A DNA stretch of 64,000 nt, taken from assembly GCA_021613535.1 (NCBI GenBank), contig CP075497.1, forward strand, positions 13,020,001 through 13,084,000. The letters are read 5' to 3'. Each line of letters starts with the position of its first letter. Position 1 is the first letter of the stretch. The stretch is from Adineta vaga (lineage: Eukaryota > Rotifera). The translations under genes and the position numbers were made by a program. Shown piece by piece: positions 35,031 through 46,905 of this stretch. The notes under the pieces are model-generated. The model was not told the origin of the DNA, ran no database searches, and was given only the letters and a program-made list of their open reading frames with translations.

Positions 35031-35077
35031 TTGAGAGTGTGGATGTGATCACTTCTCTCTCTCACCCACACCCTTCT
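35031..35077. repeat. Telomere-like hairpin repeat 11
   Basis: TTGAGAGTGTGGATGTGATC, a CTTCTCTCTC loop, then CACCCACACCCTTCTA. First of two copies in the convergent gap before the GST gene. Confidence 0.75.
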
Positions 35078-35163
35078 ACCATTTAACCTTCTGAATATCA
35101 AGAACATTTTTTCGTTCTGTTGAATACAGAAAAAAAAAAAGATGGTGAATCATTTTCTCGAGC

Positions 35164-35205
35164 GAGGGTTAGGGTGTCTTTCTTTTATCCTTACCCACAC
35201 CCTCA
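35164..35205. repeat. Telomere-like hairpin repeat 12
   Basis: GAGGGTTAGGGTGTC, a TTTCTTTTATCC loop, then TTACCCACACCCTCAAAA. The left arm holds TTAGGG, the vertebrate-type telomere motif, instead of TGTGGG; this may be a chance base change. Confidence 0.75.
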
Positions 35206-35355
35206 AAAAATCTCAATTAAAAGTTTGAAAGACACAAATGAAATTCGATAGAATTTTTATTTGTTAAATAATTTGTCATATGTTAATAAAGGAATAGAAA
35301 CAGAAAAAAATAGACATGTATATGTATGAATGAATGTTAATCTAATTTCAATCTA

Positions 35356-35973
35356 TTAATATTGTGATTTAGGTCGATTCTTGAGATATTTAGCAATTTT
35401 TGGATGTTTTTCAACTTCTGCACGATTATGTTTTAACCATGAATGATTATCTAATACTTTTTCATCTACTCCAAGAATAGTTTCACCAAATGAATGGAAA
35501 AGTAAATCTGCCCATGTTAATTGATTATCCACAAAATATGCACCACCTTTTCCATATAATTTACCAAGAATTTCAAGATTTTGTAAATGTTTTGGTAATT
35601 GTTCAGCAAAGAATTTTTTTGTTAATTCTTGTTTTTTTGATTCATCTTGTTCTTGTACAATAGGTGAAAATGCTTTTAATATATCATAAATTGTATCAAC
35701 AACAGCATCGACTTTTGCTTGTTCAAAATCATCTTTACCGGCAAGATGAAATCTTTTAGCAAGAAAACGAGCAATTGCTGCTGATTGTGGTAGTTGAACA
35801 CCATCAACTTCCAGAACAGGCATTTGACCTAAAGGCATTTCACTTTTATGTGCTGGCCATTGATCTCGTTCATAACGAATATCTTCATATTTTTGTTCAG
35901 CAGCAGCAAAAATTAAACGCGATACTTCAGCAGCACCGCGTAGATTAAAATAATAAAGTTTGTATGTCGACAT
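35356..35973 (-). CDS. Glutathione S-transferase, sigma-like
   Basis: A single exon of 205 residues, the normal length. The start YKLYYFNLRGAAEVSRLIFA matches sigma-class enzymes, with the catalytic tyrosine Y8 ahead of FNLRG. The glutathione-binding element QMPVLEVDGVQLPQSAAIAR (MPVLE and QSxAI) is intact. The C-terminal helical domain carries LTWADLLFHSFGE, the conserved N-capping/hydrophobic-staple region. It should conjugate glutathione to electrophiles or lipid peroxides in the cytosol; some sigma enzymes act as prostaglandin D synthases. It converges on the seven-helix gene, with two telomere-like hairpins between them. Confidence 0.92.
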   Translation of the reverse strand: MSTYKLYYFNLRGAAEVSRLIFAAAEQKYEDIRYERDQWPAHKSEMPLGQMPVLEVDGVQLPQSAAIARFLAKRFHLAGKDDFEQAKVDAVVDTIYDILKAFSPIVQEQDESKKQELTKKFFAEQLPKHLQNLEILGKLYGKGGAYFVDNQLTWADLLFHSFGETILGVDEKVLDNHSWLKHNRAEVEKHPKIAKYLKNRPKSQY

Positions 35974-36951
35974 GAATAATATTTGAGAATAAATGTAACT
36001 TATTCAAGGCAAGGAATGATATTTATATGTGTGGAAAGAGAATCACACGATGCATATTTTTTGCTTTGTCACCATGATCACATCCTACATACAACACGTA
36101 TAAGAGAAAAAATAATGCAGACAAATGATGACACAGCATTTTTTTATTTATGTTATCAAAATATACTTTTGCAGGCATCAGAAAATTTAATAAATGAAGA
36201 ATCAGGAAAAAATAGTTGTAAAGCCAAAAGTATAGAACTTACCATCGGTGATTTATTATATTCTAAACGTCATCTAGGATATATTGAATCACCAATTAGA
36301 TAGTTATCAACAGTACCTATTCATAGAAAGATTTTGAACGTTACCGACGTTCTTATCGTTCGAACACGTCATTGATTCTTTTTTTTTATCATATCTCTCG
36401 ATATACATACATCTGATTTGAATAAAGGAGGAAAAGGTCGTCATCAACTACGACATCATTTAACGCTTATTATATTCACTTTCTATGAAATGAATAAATG
36501 ATAACATCATCAATCCTAACCTTCTAAGTCCAGACAATATAAATTTATATTCTTAGATCTTAGAAGATAAGTAAGAGAATATATTTCTAAATAATATTCT
36601 TATCGAATTGAAGTAAATATATAATTTATTCTTTCTTTATAAGTGTATAGACTATTTAATAACAAGCCATTACAAACGTACGTATAATTTGCATTTCTGT
36701 GGTTTAAATATGAATAAATTTTTGCATTCTATCATCTATCAAAAAGTTTTTATTTATATTATAAAAAATCTCTCGGTATTTCGTACAGGGAATAAATTAT
36801 CTCTTACTTAACTCAATACTTTACAGAAAAAAAACAATTTCAATAATGCTGACATCGTCATCATATTTGATATAAAAAAAAACTATAATAACGAGCAGAC
36901 TGAATATTTAAGAAAAGAAAAAAAAAGTAATTGAAGTTCTCTTTCATTTGA
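35974..36951. other. Intergenic, no confident gene
   Basis: A plus-strand frame up to 36303 (containing TNDDTAFFYLCYQNILLQAS) is open for about 100 codons but has no domain, no splice partner and starts within the GST promoter area. I leave it uncalled. The rest is AT-rich without structure. Confidence 0.4.
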
Positions 36952-37772
36952 TCAAATAATTCTTTCAATAATAATTAAAATCATAAATATCATTAAACTT
37001 AAATTGATATTATTAATTTGACTCTTACTATATGATGTTCTTAATGCAGTACCACTACAATATCCAACAGTATTATCCACAAGTGTAAGATAAGAACTAT
37101 CTTGACTGAGTATGACACGAAGTGTTTGTCCATACCATGTAAATCCTAATGCAAAATTAGTTGGCATTGTTACAGCATAAGAAACGACATTTGATGAACC
37201 AACACATCGACCTGAAAGAGTTCCATTTAATTGTAATAAACTGGAACTTGTTGTTGTTAATAAGATTTGATTTGTAAAACAACAACATGTACTTGTATCA
37301 CATGAACTATCAATTTGATATGTTCCAACCCAATTTGGTGTCGAAGAAGTTTCACCTCGAACTAGAAAAGGATTTTTGTTTTCAATGAAAATATGTTAGA
37401 TAATATTTATATTTACCGAATGGAGGTGTTGGTCGTTTAATCAGACCAAGTGGGATTGCAACTGCAGCAGCAATAATTATACCAATTGTCAAACCAAGAA
37501 GAAGACCAAGGACACATGCTTTCGAACAACAAGTACGAGATTTACTAAAATATTCGAATAATATATAAGAAAAATCCTTGAGAATTTTATATTTACGGTG
37601 GAGGAGTTGATTGTTTGTTATTATATCTTCGTTCGTGTTGTGGATAATCTTCATTGTATGGCCTTGGTCTTAAAGATGAAACTCGTAATTCTTCGGGATC
37701 CATATCGTTTATTTCATAATTATTTCTTCTAGGTGGATCATTACGAATGATATAACGAGTTGATGAAGTCAT
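36952..37772 (-). CDS. Small membrane-anchored protein with Cys-rich ectodomain
   Basis: Exons 37772-37597, 37544-37417 and 37361-36952 join in phase (237 residues). A polar, Pro/Arg-rich cytosolic head is followed by a CC-containing helix (VLGLLLGLTIGIIIAAAVAI) that anchors the protein as type II. The outer part has CDTSTCCCFTNQILLTTTSS and a lipocalin-like rhythm (VGTYQIDSSCD, LNGTLSGRCVG) and ends in a second hydrophobic stretch (LSLMIFMILIIIERI) that may be another helix or a GPI signal. I know no named family. Single-helix proteins with this head-helix-ectodomain plan are frequent in bdelloid gene sets in my recollection. Confidence 0.65.
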
Positions 37773-38947
37773 TATAGTTCAATATACTAAAATGAAATTT
37801 ACAGAAGAAAAGAAAACAATCTGATAGATCATTATGAGTAAAATATATTCATTCCATAAGTTTTGTTTTTATAATAAAAAAAACCGCATCGTTTTTTTTT
37901 TTTTCTTTTTTTCTTTCTAGTCAAAGAAAAAGAAACGATCGAACTTCTATATTATTCTCTCTTTGTTTGCTTGATTGCACAGGAAGCACAAAACTACATG
38001 GGTTCGATGTTAAAACTCGCAAATAGTACATTTCATTACTGCCGCAAATAAAATAACTATTTACTGTATCTAGACAACAAACATATACTTAACCATGAAA
38101 ACCATTAGAATCATTGATCGAATTACTTTTTCATATATTTTCAACCGATGAAATTACTTATGGTCGTTCTTTTTTCAAAGTTTAAATTTTGACTCTCGTT
38201 TCTTGTCTTTTCTTTCAATTATTTCGGTAGTGCTCAAATACAACTCTTTTATCGATACAAGGACACTTAGAAAGAATGTAAACATAAAGTGTATTCATAT
38301 TGACACTTTCATAATCAGTATGTCATCATATTCTCAGCAGATATCTCTAATAGTCTGACGTTTTGCTTGTAAAATTGTTAGTTATATGACAACATCAATG
38401 GACTGCCCGAAATTGATCCACTATGAGATATTAAGTGTTACATTAAAACTCGGCTATACATTCATACAAATAAAAAGAAAATCACCATCTTATATGTGTA
38501 ATCGTCACAACTATCGGAGAGGAGAGACACTTATTGATTAAAGAACGGAAAGAAGAAAAAAAAAAGAAATCCGATAGAATCATTGAGTATGTTACATGTT
38601 TCTTGTTCACCTCGAACATAACACAACGCATAGTAATGAGTTCATTCAATGTTAAGGATGACAGTCTGTGAATATAGATCATTATGTTGATGTTTTTCTT
38701 TAATCAACTGAATAAATCTTCAATGTCACTTGTAATTGATTGAAAATAAACAATCAATTCTTTTTTTTCTTTCAATCCTTAGAAATAAAACATAAGAAAA
38801 TGTAATTAACAACTGAAGAGAAATATAATGGATTTATCGTAACATTTATTTGATCAAAATCAAATGGAATAAAAAAAAATTTAACTATTCGACGGAATGA
38901 AATTGGAAATGAAAAGAGAATGTGATTAATTTTTAATAAGTTTATCT
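37773..38947. other. Intergenic, no gene seen
   Basis: About 1.2 kb of AT-rich DNA with T/TTC tracts near 37890-37920. Open frames are short and lack domain signals. Confidence 0.5.
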
Positions 38948-41645
38948 TTATTCTTCTAAAAATCCATGTAATAAATAAAATATAAAGAAAGGAATTAGTA
39001 GATTATTAATTGTATTTATTCTTCTTGCTAAATTAATTTCGAGATAAACTGAAACTGTTTCATCATTTTCATAAGAATATTGTCCCGTTTGATTATCTTG
39101 TATTGACACTGCAAAGATAACTAAATCTGTTGTGAATTTTTCTTGATTATATTCTTGTAATGTAATTGTATTTGTTCCTGATGTTTCATTAATAAATGTT
39201 AATTCTTGTTCAATACCATCAGAACCCATTAATTTTAAAATATCATAGATTTGTAAACGTAAAGTAACTTTTTCTTTTGAAGTACTTCGAATTGTATAAT
39301 TCATTTGAATTGTTTCACCTTCTGATACAATATATGGTTGATCAATTAATTCAATTGAAAAAATTGTTGGTGAAATTAATTGTTTTTCAATACGTTGAAC
39401 TTTTTCATTATTAGATAAAGAAAGAATTGTTTGAATTCGAAATGATTTATTTGGTACACGAATTCGTGTTAAAATTCCAAGTTGATCTGATTGATATGGT
39501 GTATAATTCGTTAAAATATTTCCTATTTGATCAATTAAAGATATTTGTACAGTTACAGGTTGAACATTTTCACATGTTGTTAATATAAGTAAATCACTAT
39601 CGATCAATGGTTCAGTAGTTAATTGAGTATAACCATTACTATCCACATTAAGATCAATTTCTTTTTGTAAACTTGATGTACAAATCAAACTAGTTTTGCC
39701 TTGAATTTGAACATCATGATTAAATATATTCGACAAATTCAATGTTGTTAAACGCCATATACCTACACTCGGTTGGATGATCTTCCACATATAAAGATGT
39801 TTTGTACGAATAAAATTTTGAGTTAATAAATATATTGTATTATCAGGTTTTCTTAATTCAATTTGATTAATATTATTAATTTCACCCATTGATGAAATAT
39901 CTAAATGTAATTCATTAATAGATGAATCAATATAAAATATTCCTGATGTTGATTTTGCTTTATACATAAATATGGATTGTAATCGAGTCCATTCTAATCT
40001 TCGAAGAATAAATTCTGCAATAACTGATCGATCTTCAATCGTTATTGGATAAGTTAATCCACCACTAATCGATGCTAAATCATTTCCATTCAATGGATCA
40101 ATTAAGTCTTGTTGAATTCTTGAAGATAATAATAATAATGATCGTTTTTTCATTTGTTCACCCATAAATGAATAAATAACAACATGTTTACTTCGAATTA
40201 AAGCACGTGCTTGATGTTTTAAATAAGCATCACGAGCTGATGAATCAGTAAATGTATAAATAATCGAACCATATTCACATTGTTTTAAACCTTCAATTAA
40301 ACTATGATAATATAATTCACCATTCGTTGTATTTTGTTGTTGACATGGAATTAGATTTTCAATTGCATTTATTAAATCATTTGGATTAAGAGAATTCACT
40401 ACTACTTCAGCAATCGTATCTGTAAATATGATTAGAATATAATTATGTGGTGCAAATTCTAATTGTTCATATTGATTAACAATATTCAAGGAAATATTCT
40501 TAGCTAAATCAACATAATTAGTTCTGGAACATGAAATATCAATAGAAATAACTAGACTATTTAAATTCTTTTTTAAAGTTAAAAATAAAGCAAATGCATC
40601 ATCACCAATTTGATTTCGAAATTCTTGAAGAATTTTAACTGTTCCTTGATAAGCCATATTTGCTGCTTGATAATGTAAATGACCATGAACAGAATCTAAT
40701 TTATCTTTATTAATTCCACCAATAGGTTCATCTGTTGATGAACCATCAAATGTTCCACCATGTGAACATTTTCCTATGGGTTTTTTTCCTAAAATAAGAC
40801 TCAAACCTTTCGGTATAAAATAACCTGTTGTTAAAATTTTCTTTTTCAAAATATTTTCATCTAAATTATCTTGTGTTTGACATGCTGAGCCCGTACAACT
40901 AATACATGTTCGCATTTCCGTTGGCGCATATTCAGTTTTTTCAAATATTCGTTGACCAAGAACATCATTTGGTGATGTTAAATTAAGTTCAATATAATTC
41001 GAATGACTATAAAAATCCTTTTATAAAACAGAACGAAAAAAAAAATTCAAATGAGATGAAGAGAAATCAATTTACTTGTAATGTATGTAACATTTCTCCA
41101 AAGGTTTTTCGTGCTTGATCATAATTATCTGCATTTTGAATACTATCAATCGATGCTTGATATCGTTTGAGAAGTAATTGTGAACCACCAACGAATCGTT
41201 CACTATCAAAATGACTCTCTGATTTAAACATTTCTTTTAAATCTGTTTTGGTATTCGATGAAGCAATAATTCGTATGGTTGTGATATATTGCCATGGATT
41301 AATACCAGATTGTTGATTTGCTTGTAAAAAACTAACGATATCTTTAACAATATTACTTTGACATTGACCATTTGTTTCATTAAATTTCCTTTCGAGATAA
41401 GAAGTATCAATATTTGATAAAGATCGTAAATAATCAATCGTTACACGACAAAGAGCACAGATAGTAATACTATAATGTGTGGTATCTTTTAATACACGAG
41501 TGGATTTTAATTCAAGAAAACCAGCATCAAATGCATATGTAATAGTCAATGTTAATAAAAATAAGAAAAAAATCGTTGACGACATGATTTGTTGACGAAA
41601 ATGAATGTGTTGTTCTCTTATACGAATACTTGTATTATTCATCAT
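38948..41645 (-). CDS. VWA7: VWA7-like secreted von Willebrand factor A protein
   Basis: Exons 41645-41076 and 41017-38948 join in phase 0, giving 879 residues, about the size of vertebrate VWA7. A signal peptide follows the Met at residue 21 (MSSTIFFLFLLTLTITYA). The region TTHYSITICALCRVTIDYL and DFYSHSNYIEL is typical of the VWA7 N-terminal part. The VWA domain spans about residues 335-520; its metal-binding DxSxS is kept as DISCS at 350-354, followed by ILIIFTDT and YTFTDSS strands. The C-terminal half is beta-rich (Ig/FN3-like), and a final hydrophobic tail (NLLIPFFIFYLLHGF) may anchor it. The role is uncertain, probably extracellular adhesion or matrix. The gene symbol is given by family resemblance only. 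Confidence 0.8.
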
Positions 41646-41790
41646 ATGACTGCAGGAAAAAGAATTACTTACTTGTATGAAAGAAAAACAAAATTCCGTC
41701 GTTACTTGAGACCTGTTCGAATGCCGTTAATTACGAACTGTTGAGGAATCCTGTGTCCAATAAACTCAGAGAATATACGAAGATGACTTT

Positions 41791-42260
41791 CTAACAAACA
41801 CCAAGTTCAAGTAATGAATTTCCAGTGTTAATTGTCATTGAAACAGAACTTAATCCATGTCGAATATCATTTACATATAATTTTTCTCCATTATCCAATG
41901 AATAATTTGTTGTAACATGCGGCCATGCGAAAAGAGGAACAATCGAACCTACAATTGGTTTATAACTGTTATTCCAATTATTAATTGCTATTGCTCCAAA
42001 TATAGTTAATCCTATAATTAGTAAACACTATACATTGATTGATCACCAACTAAAAAACTACTAAAACTTATAATTGTACCACCAAAACTATTTATTGAAT
42101 GGAAATCGTATAAGGCCATGCATTTATTCCTAACCTTATTAATCCAGTTCTTTGAATATATACAATGATAAAATTGAAAGAGTTATTACTTGATTACTTC
42201 GTTCCGATGAACTATAAGTGTAAATCACTCCTGTTTCATTATTCGATAGAGGTTCACACT
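41791..42260 (-). pseudogene. Degenerate secreted/membrane protein fragment
   Basis: Coding-like pieces in changing frames: GVIYTYSSSERSNQ, then AWPYTISI and INSFGGTIISFSSFLVGDQS one base out of frame, then IAINNWNNSYKPIVGSIVPL up to a TAG at 41791-41793. No ATG is seen and no splice sites reconcile the middle pieces, so I treat it as decayed. I do not recognise the family. Confidence 0.45.
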
Positions 42261-42473
42261 ATATCAAAAAGATTATTTTTGGCATACGTTGAGGATAATC
42301 ATAAATAAATGCGTGTATGTTTTTGTCGTGGTCAAAAGGGTAAAAAAATTATTAGGTCGTTTAGAATGAATAATGAAAATATTGTTTTGCTTTAGTTTTA
42401 TTCATATCGTATTAGAATTAAAAGCTGAAGTTATTAAGAAAAGAAAAATAATCGTTTTGTCATATCCTAACGA

Positions 42474-45400
42474 TTACAAAGAAGGAGAATGTTCTGGAAC
42501 AGTTCTATTTGGAAAACGTCGCAAGAAATATTGACCAATATTCATTATGAGAGGAGCAATGATTTTGAGTGCAACAGGTAATCCGCCATAAAAACCAATG
42601 ATTGTTACTATAATATACAAGACATCAGAACGTTCTTGAATTAAATATCGACATGAATGAGGTGAACAAGTATGATAATAATTTTCATAAGAAATATTGA
42701 ATTTCCATTCATTAATCAACAAACGATCAACAAGATTTTGGACAGTTTCATTTGAAGAAGAAAGACTTGTATTCAATGGTGAAACAATAACATCTTGTAC
42801 AGAATAAAAATATTTCAATAGATTGATGCAACTAATATCATAAAGACATTCTAAAGTTGATTGAAGAAGAGAATCAATCACATAACAACCAATTCGAAAG
42901 CCAGGTATTGATGAATTTGCAATCTTTGCTGGTGAACTACACGTTGAATCTGTTGCACAAGAACAGTTGTTATTATTGCCATATGAACGTGGTTTTGTCC
43001 ACAAGAATGCCAAATCTTCTTTTCTTAATGTTTGAAAATACCAATTCGAATAAATCGATGAAAGAATTCCATTTCCTTGGCTCACCTCGCGAATAAAATT
43101 AAGTGTTAAAACAAATATTTTACATATTGATGAACGAAATCGTAAGATTGCATTTTCAGTTTGAGATTGAACGATTTCATAGGATTGAATTTGTTTATTT
43201 ATCAAAGTCTTTGAACTAAATCGAATTAAGTTATTTGTCACGATTGTCTTCACAGTATCACATAATGAAGATAATGTACGAAATTGTGGCAAAGCAAATA
43301 GACGATAATCATCATAAGTATGTTCATCATCGATCCCATACGAATAGAGTACGCTTGTCCAATTTGAATTCGGATCGGTAAAATCACTCGAACAAAGTTG
43401 ATGAAAATGAGGTTGAATTGAAATAAATGAGCTGTATGAAATAGTTATTTGTTGACAAAAACATTCTAATGTTGGAGAGATTCGAGAATCTAATCGAAGA
43501 CTATCAAATATCGATTGAGATGGATAATTAATTGTGATAAATTTAGTTTGAAGTGAAAATGAAGTGAAAATAAGAAGAATAAACACATTGCATAATAAAA
43601 GAAGAAAATAAATCCGAGTAGTTCTGATTTCTTTTTGACGACGTTGTTCATTTTGCCACGTTAATTCACTTTCAAAAATATTATATTCTTTCAGTTTTCT
43701 TTTCATTTTATTCAATATTTGACAGAAATGTTGACGACGACTTTGCTCATCAAAATCTAAATATAAAATACTTCGGACATATATACATATATATATTCTT
43801 TTCTAATCAGTTACTCGATGGATGAAGATTTGGTCGAGATCGATTTCGAACCCATCGAACAAGAAATGAAGTAAGAATTTTTAATGTGATTGAAACACCA
43901 CCAAATAAAGCAATTACAGATGTAATAATATAGACAAGATCACTATGTTTTGTAGTTGTAAAGACACAAGATATAGGAGCACATTTTTCATAATAACGAT
44001 CGAATTCAATTTTCTCACCCCATTTTTCAAGCATCAAGTCATTAAATATGAGTTCGATGGATGAATTGAGCGCATGTCGAGTTTGACTTTGATTGAGAGG
44101 AATCGTGTGAATAGATCGATTAGAATGAATCATTGTTTGAATCATATCTAAACAAGTTTCATTGTAGAAACATTCAAATGATGATTGAAGAACTGATTGG
44201 ACAGAGAAACAACCAACGAATAATCCCGGAATATTGAATAAGAGGTTTTTTGGATAATAAGAAGGTGGATTAGGATATTCATAGAATGCCACTGGAATAA
44301 TACAATCATCACTTAATGCACATGAACACTCATTCCATGTCATTGGAAGATAATGAAAATCAATATAAGGCTCCGAAGTATTCAATGATTTATAAGAAAC
44401 AGAATCTGCATTTGCCATAGCAACAGCGACTGTATTCATTGTATGCAAACTAATCATATTCAGGTTTTGCTTAAAGTTAGCAATAGTATCCAACTGAAAC
44501 TTATTTATTATTTCTTGAATCTGTTCGATCATTTCACCTTTAGATAATACCATTTCTGTAACATATAAAGAGTGTTTAAAATTCAACAAAGAATTTCTTA
44601 TTATTATTTCAGCATATGAGCATAAAGTTGCAATCACTTTGAAAATGACTTGACCAACTATTCGAAAATCATCGATGTCAAAGTAATAATCCTGCCAATT
44701 TAAAAATGACAATGAGAGTAACCAATCGAAAGATATGAATGAACTTGAACAGACTGGATGATATTCCGGTGAGAAAAATAAAAAATGTTCGTATGAAATG
44801 ATTGACTGTTTACATGGACATTTGACTCGATCTGAATATTCTATATGTAACTTTTCGAATGTAGTCTGCGATGGCTGAGAAATAGTAAAAGTTTGTGTAC
44901 GAACAGCTACGGATTCATAAATGATCAAAATACACATTGTTAAAACAAAAAGAATGATATAAATACGAGTAGCTATTCGTGCTGTTTGCAAGTCATAAGG
45001 ATTATTATGTGTAGCATCATATTTTTTAAACAAATTCATTTGTTTCAGTTTACCAGCAATTGAATGACTCAAGTTTCGGAGATAGTCGATGAAACGAGTT
45101 TCTAATATAAGAAAAAAAAGGAGAGTTTAGAGAATATTTCTTGAGAATGAGGAGAGGCGATGTCATTTTGTCAAGATATTCTGGAATTCAAGGAACTGCT
45201 TATAAAATGTCCAACACTGTGGAACAGGTGACTGTTTGAAACCAAGTCATTTCTAATGAGGGAAGGTCACCAATTTGAAAATTGCTTTCATGCCAAAACT
45301 TAGTGTGCTGTAGGCAATTGAAAACAACATTTGAAAATTTTTGGTGTTTTGGAAGCCTGGTTTTGAGAGAACCGGTCCTTTGGGATAGCATTAGCCGTCG

Positions 45401-46905
45401 AGACTATGATATTTGGATTCAGCATGGTCGATTACCTACAGCGTACTAAGTTTTGGCTCGAAATGGATTTTCAAGTTGGTGATCTTTCCTCGTAAGTAGA
45501 GACAAAACACTCGTACATAACTCAATCTTTTTGCTTCGACTATTGATACACAAACGTACATCTATTGAAAGATCAGTTAATCAAACTTACGATTATGAAT
45601 ATGATCTGTTGATGTATCATTTCGAATACACTTATAGAGTTTCATGAGAATCCGAGGAATGCAGAAACGAAGTACAATAACTAATCCACCATAAAATCCT
45701 AAGATTCGTGTTACAACATAAAGTATGTCGGCATATTGAACAAATGTATATGTGCATAGAACAGGTGCACATATACTATAATAACTCGAAAACGAAGTAT
45801 TGATTGCCCATTCTTCAATAAATAAGTTGTCGACAAGTGTACTAATAAGGGCATCAACTGAATATTTTGTTTTGTTTTTATTCAAATAGGTGATATTACT
45901 TGTATTGTTATGAGAAAAGAAATTGAGTATAAGATTTAAACATTGTAAGTCATAGAAACATTCAAGTGATGATTGAAGAAGTGATTCAAGTGCATAACAT
46001 CCAACAACAAATCCTGGTACTTTTGTTATTAATGATTGTGAAGATGTATAACCGATGAAATAGTCGGGTTCATAAGCTGATAAATTAAAAAAGCCAGAAA
46101 ACGATGACGAACAAGTAGATTCAATACCGCAATAGCAAATAGTATTATTTTGACCAGAAAAAAGATTCCAGGCCATAAGTGTAAATAGCAACTCAGCTTG
46201 AAGCACATATATTGAGCGCCTTGCTGAAGTTTGCATAGTGTCTTGTAACGTATTAGCAAAAGTTGTCCCACGAATTAATTGTAACAATTGAAGAAAATTA
46301 TTGCTTGTGGATGTTCGAATAAATGAACTTTGTAATTGACTTTGACCATCAAGTAAATCTGGTGAAAGAACAATTGGTGAAATAAAAGCATCGGACAGTA
46401 AATCTCGAATTTTTTCATTGAGAAATTCTTTTGAAAGTGAACATAATGATGAAAGAATTTGAAATTGTCCCATTGCTGATGATCGAAAATCAAGCGGATA
46501 ATAATAACTCATATTATAATTAAATAAAAGATTAATCCAATCATCACTAACAAATACACTTGAACAAATGGGATGATATTCAAGTGTTATATCAAGAAAT
46601 GATTCATATAAAATTGATATTTGTTGACATGGACATGTCAAAGTATGTGGGTATTGTTTGAGAAGAGTAGTAAAGTCTGATTGTGATGGATTTTGAATAA
46701 TAACAATACGATTTTGACCTTGAAATGCCAAATAAATAATAAGAATTGTTAAAAGTTTTGAGAAAATGATAATATAAATTCTTGTTGCTAGTTTTGCTTT
46801 GTTTTGATCAAAATTTTTTAAACGAATTATTTCTAATTCGAAGAAATTCAATTCACTTAATTTTTGTTTGATTTGACGAACAAAATTCATCATTACTTTC
46901 GTCAT
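42474..46905 (-). CDS. Three-unit two-helix channel-like protein, probably one spliced gene
   Basis: Exons 46905-45591, 45101-43815 and 43756-42474 join in consistent phase to 1294 residues. Each exon encodes one unit of about 430 residues: a basic cytosolic head (NLF/NIFE, then ATRIYI), helix 1, a large Cys-rich outer domain starting NPSQSxF and CPCQQ and holding CSSxF, ending with CAPxxC, then helix 2 (IIGFYGGLPVALKI) and a short basic tail. The plan resembles one DEG/ENaC/ASIC subunit, though family signatures such as GxS are not clear. Units 2 and 3 have no ATG near their exon starts. Both exon junctions fall in phase 1 between the tail of one unit and the head of the next. Alternatively these are three tandem genes with unseen 5' exons. 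Intron 1 is 489 bases and holds a foldback element; intron 2 is 58 bases. Confidence 0.7.
45258..45492. mobile_element. Foldback/MITE-like element in an intron
   Basis: GGTCACCAATTTGAAAATTG and CATGCCAAAACTTAGTGTGC at 45258-45320 recur inverted, at about 75% identity, at 45429-45492. The centre is unique. It accounts for most of the unusual length of the intron between units 1 and 2 of the channel-like gene. No target duplication was identified. Confidence 0.55.

Noticed and set aside
35983-36303. Small plus-strand gene next to the GST
   Set aside because: No domain, no credible start and no splice partner; it overlaps the probable GST promoter.
45200-45391. Minus-strand 63-codon frame inside the channel-like gene
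   Set aside because: It lies within the intronic foldback element and has no similarity to the flanking units.
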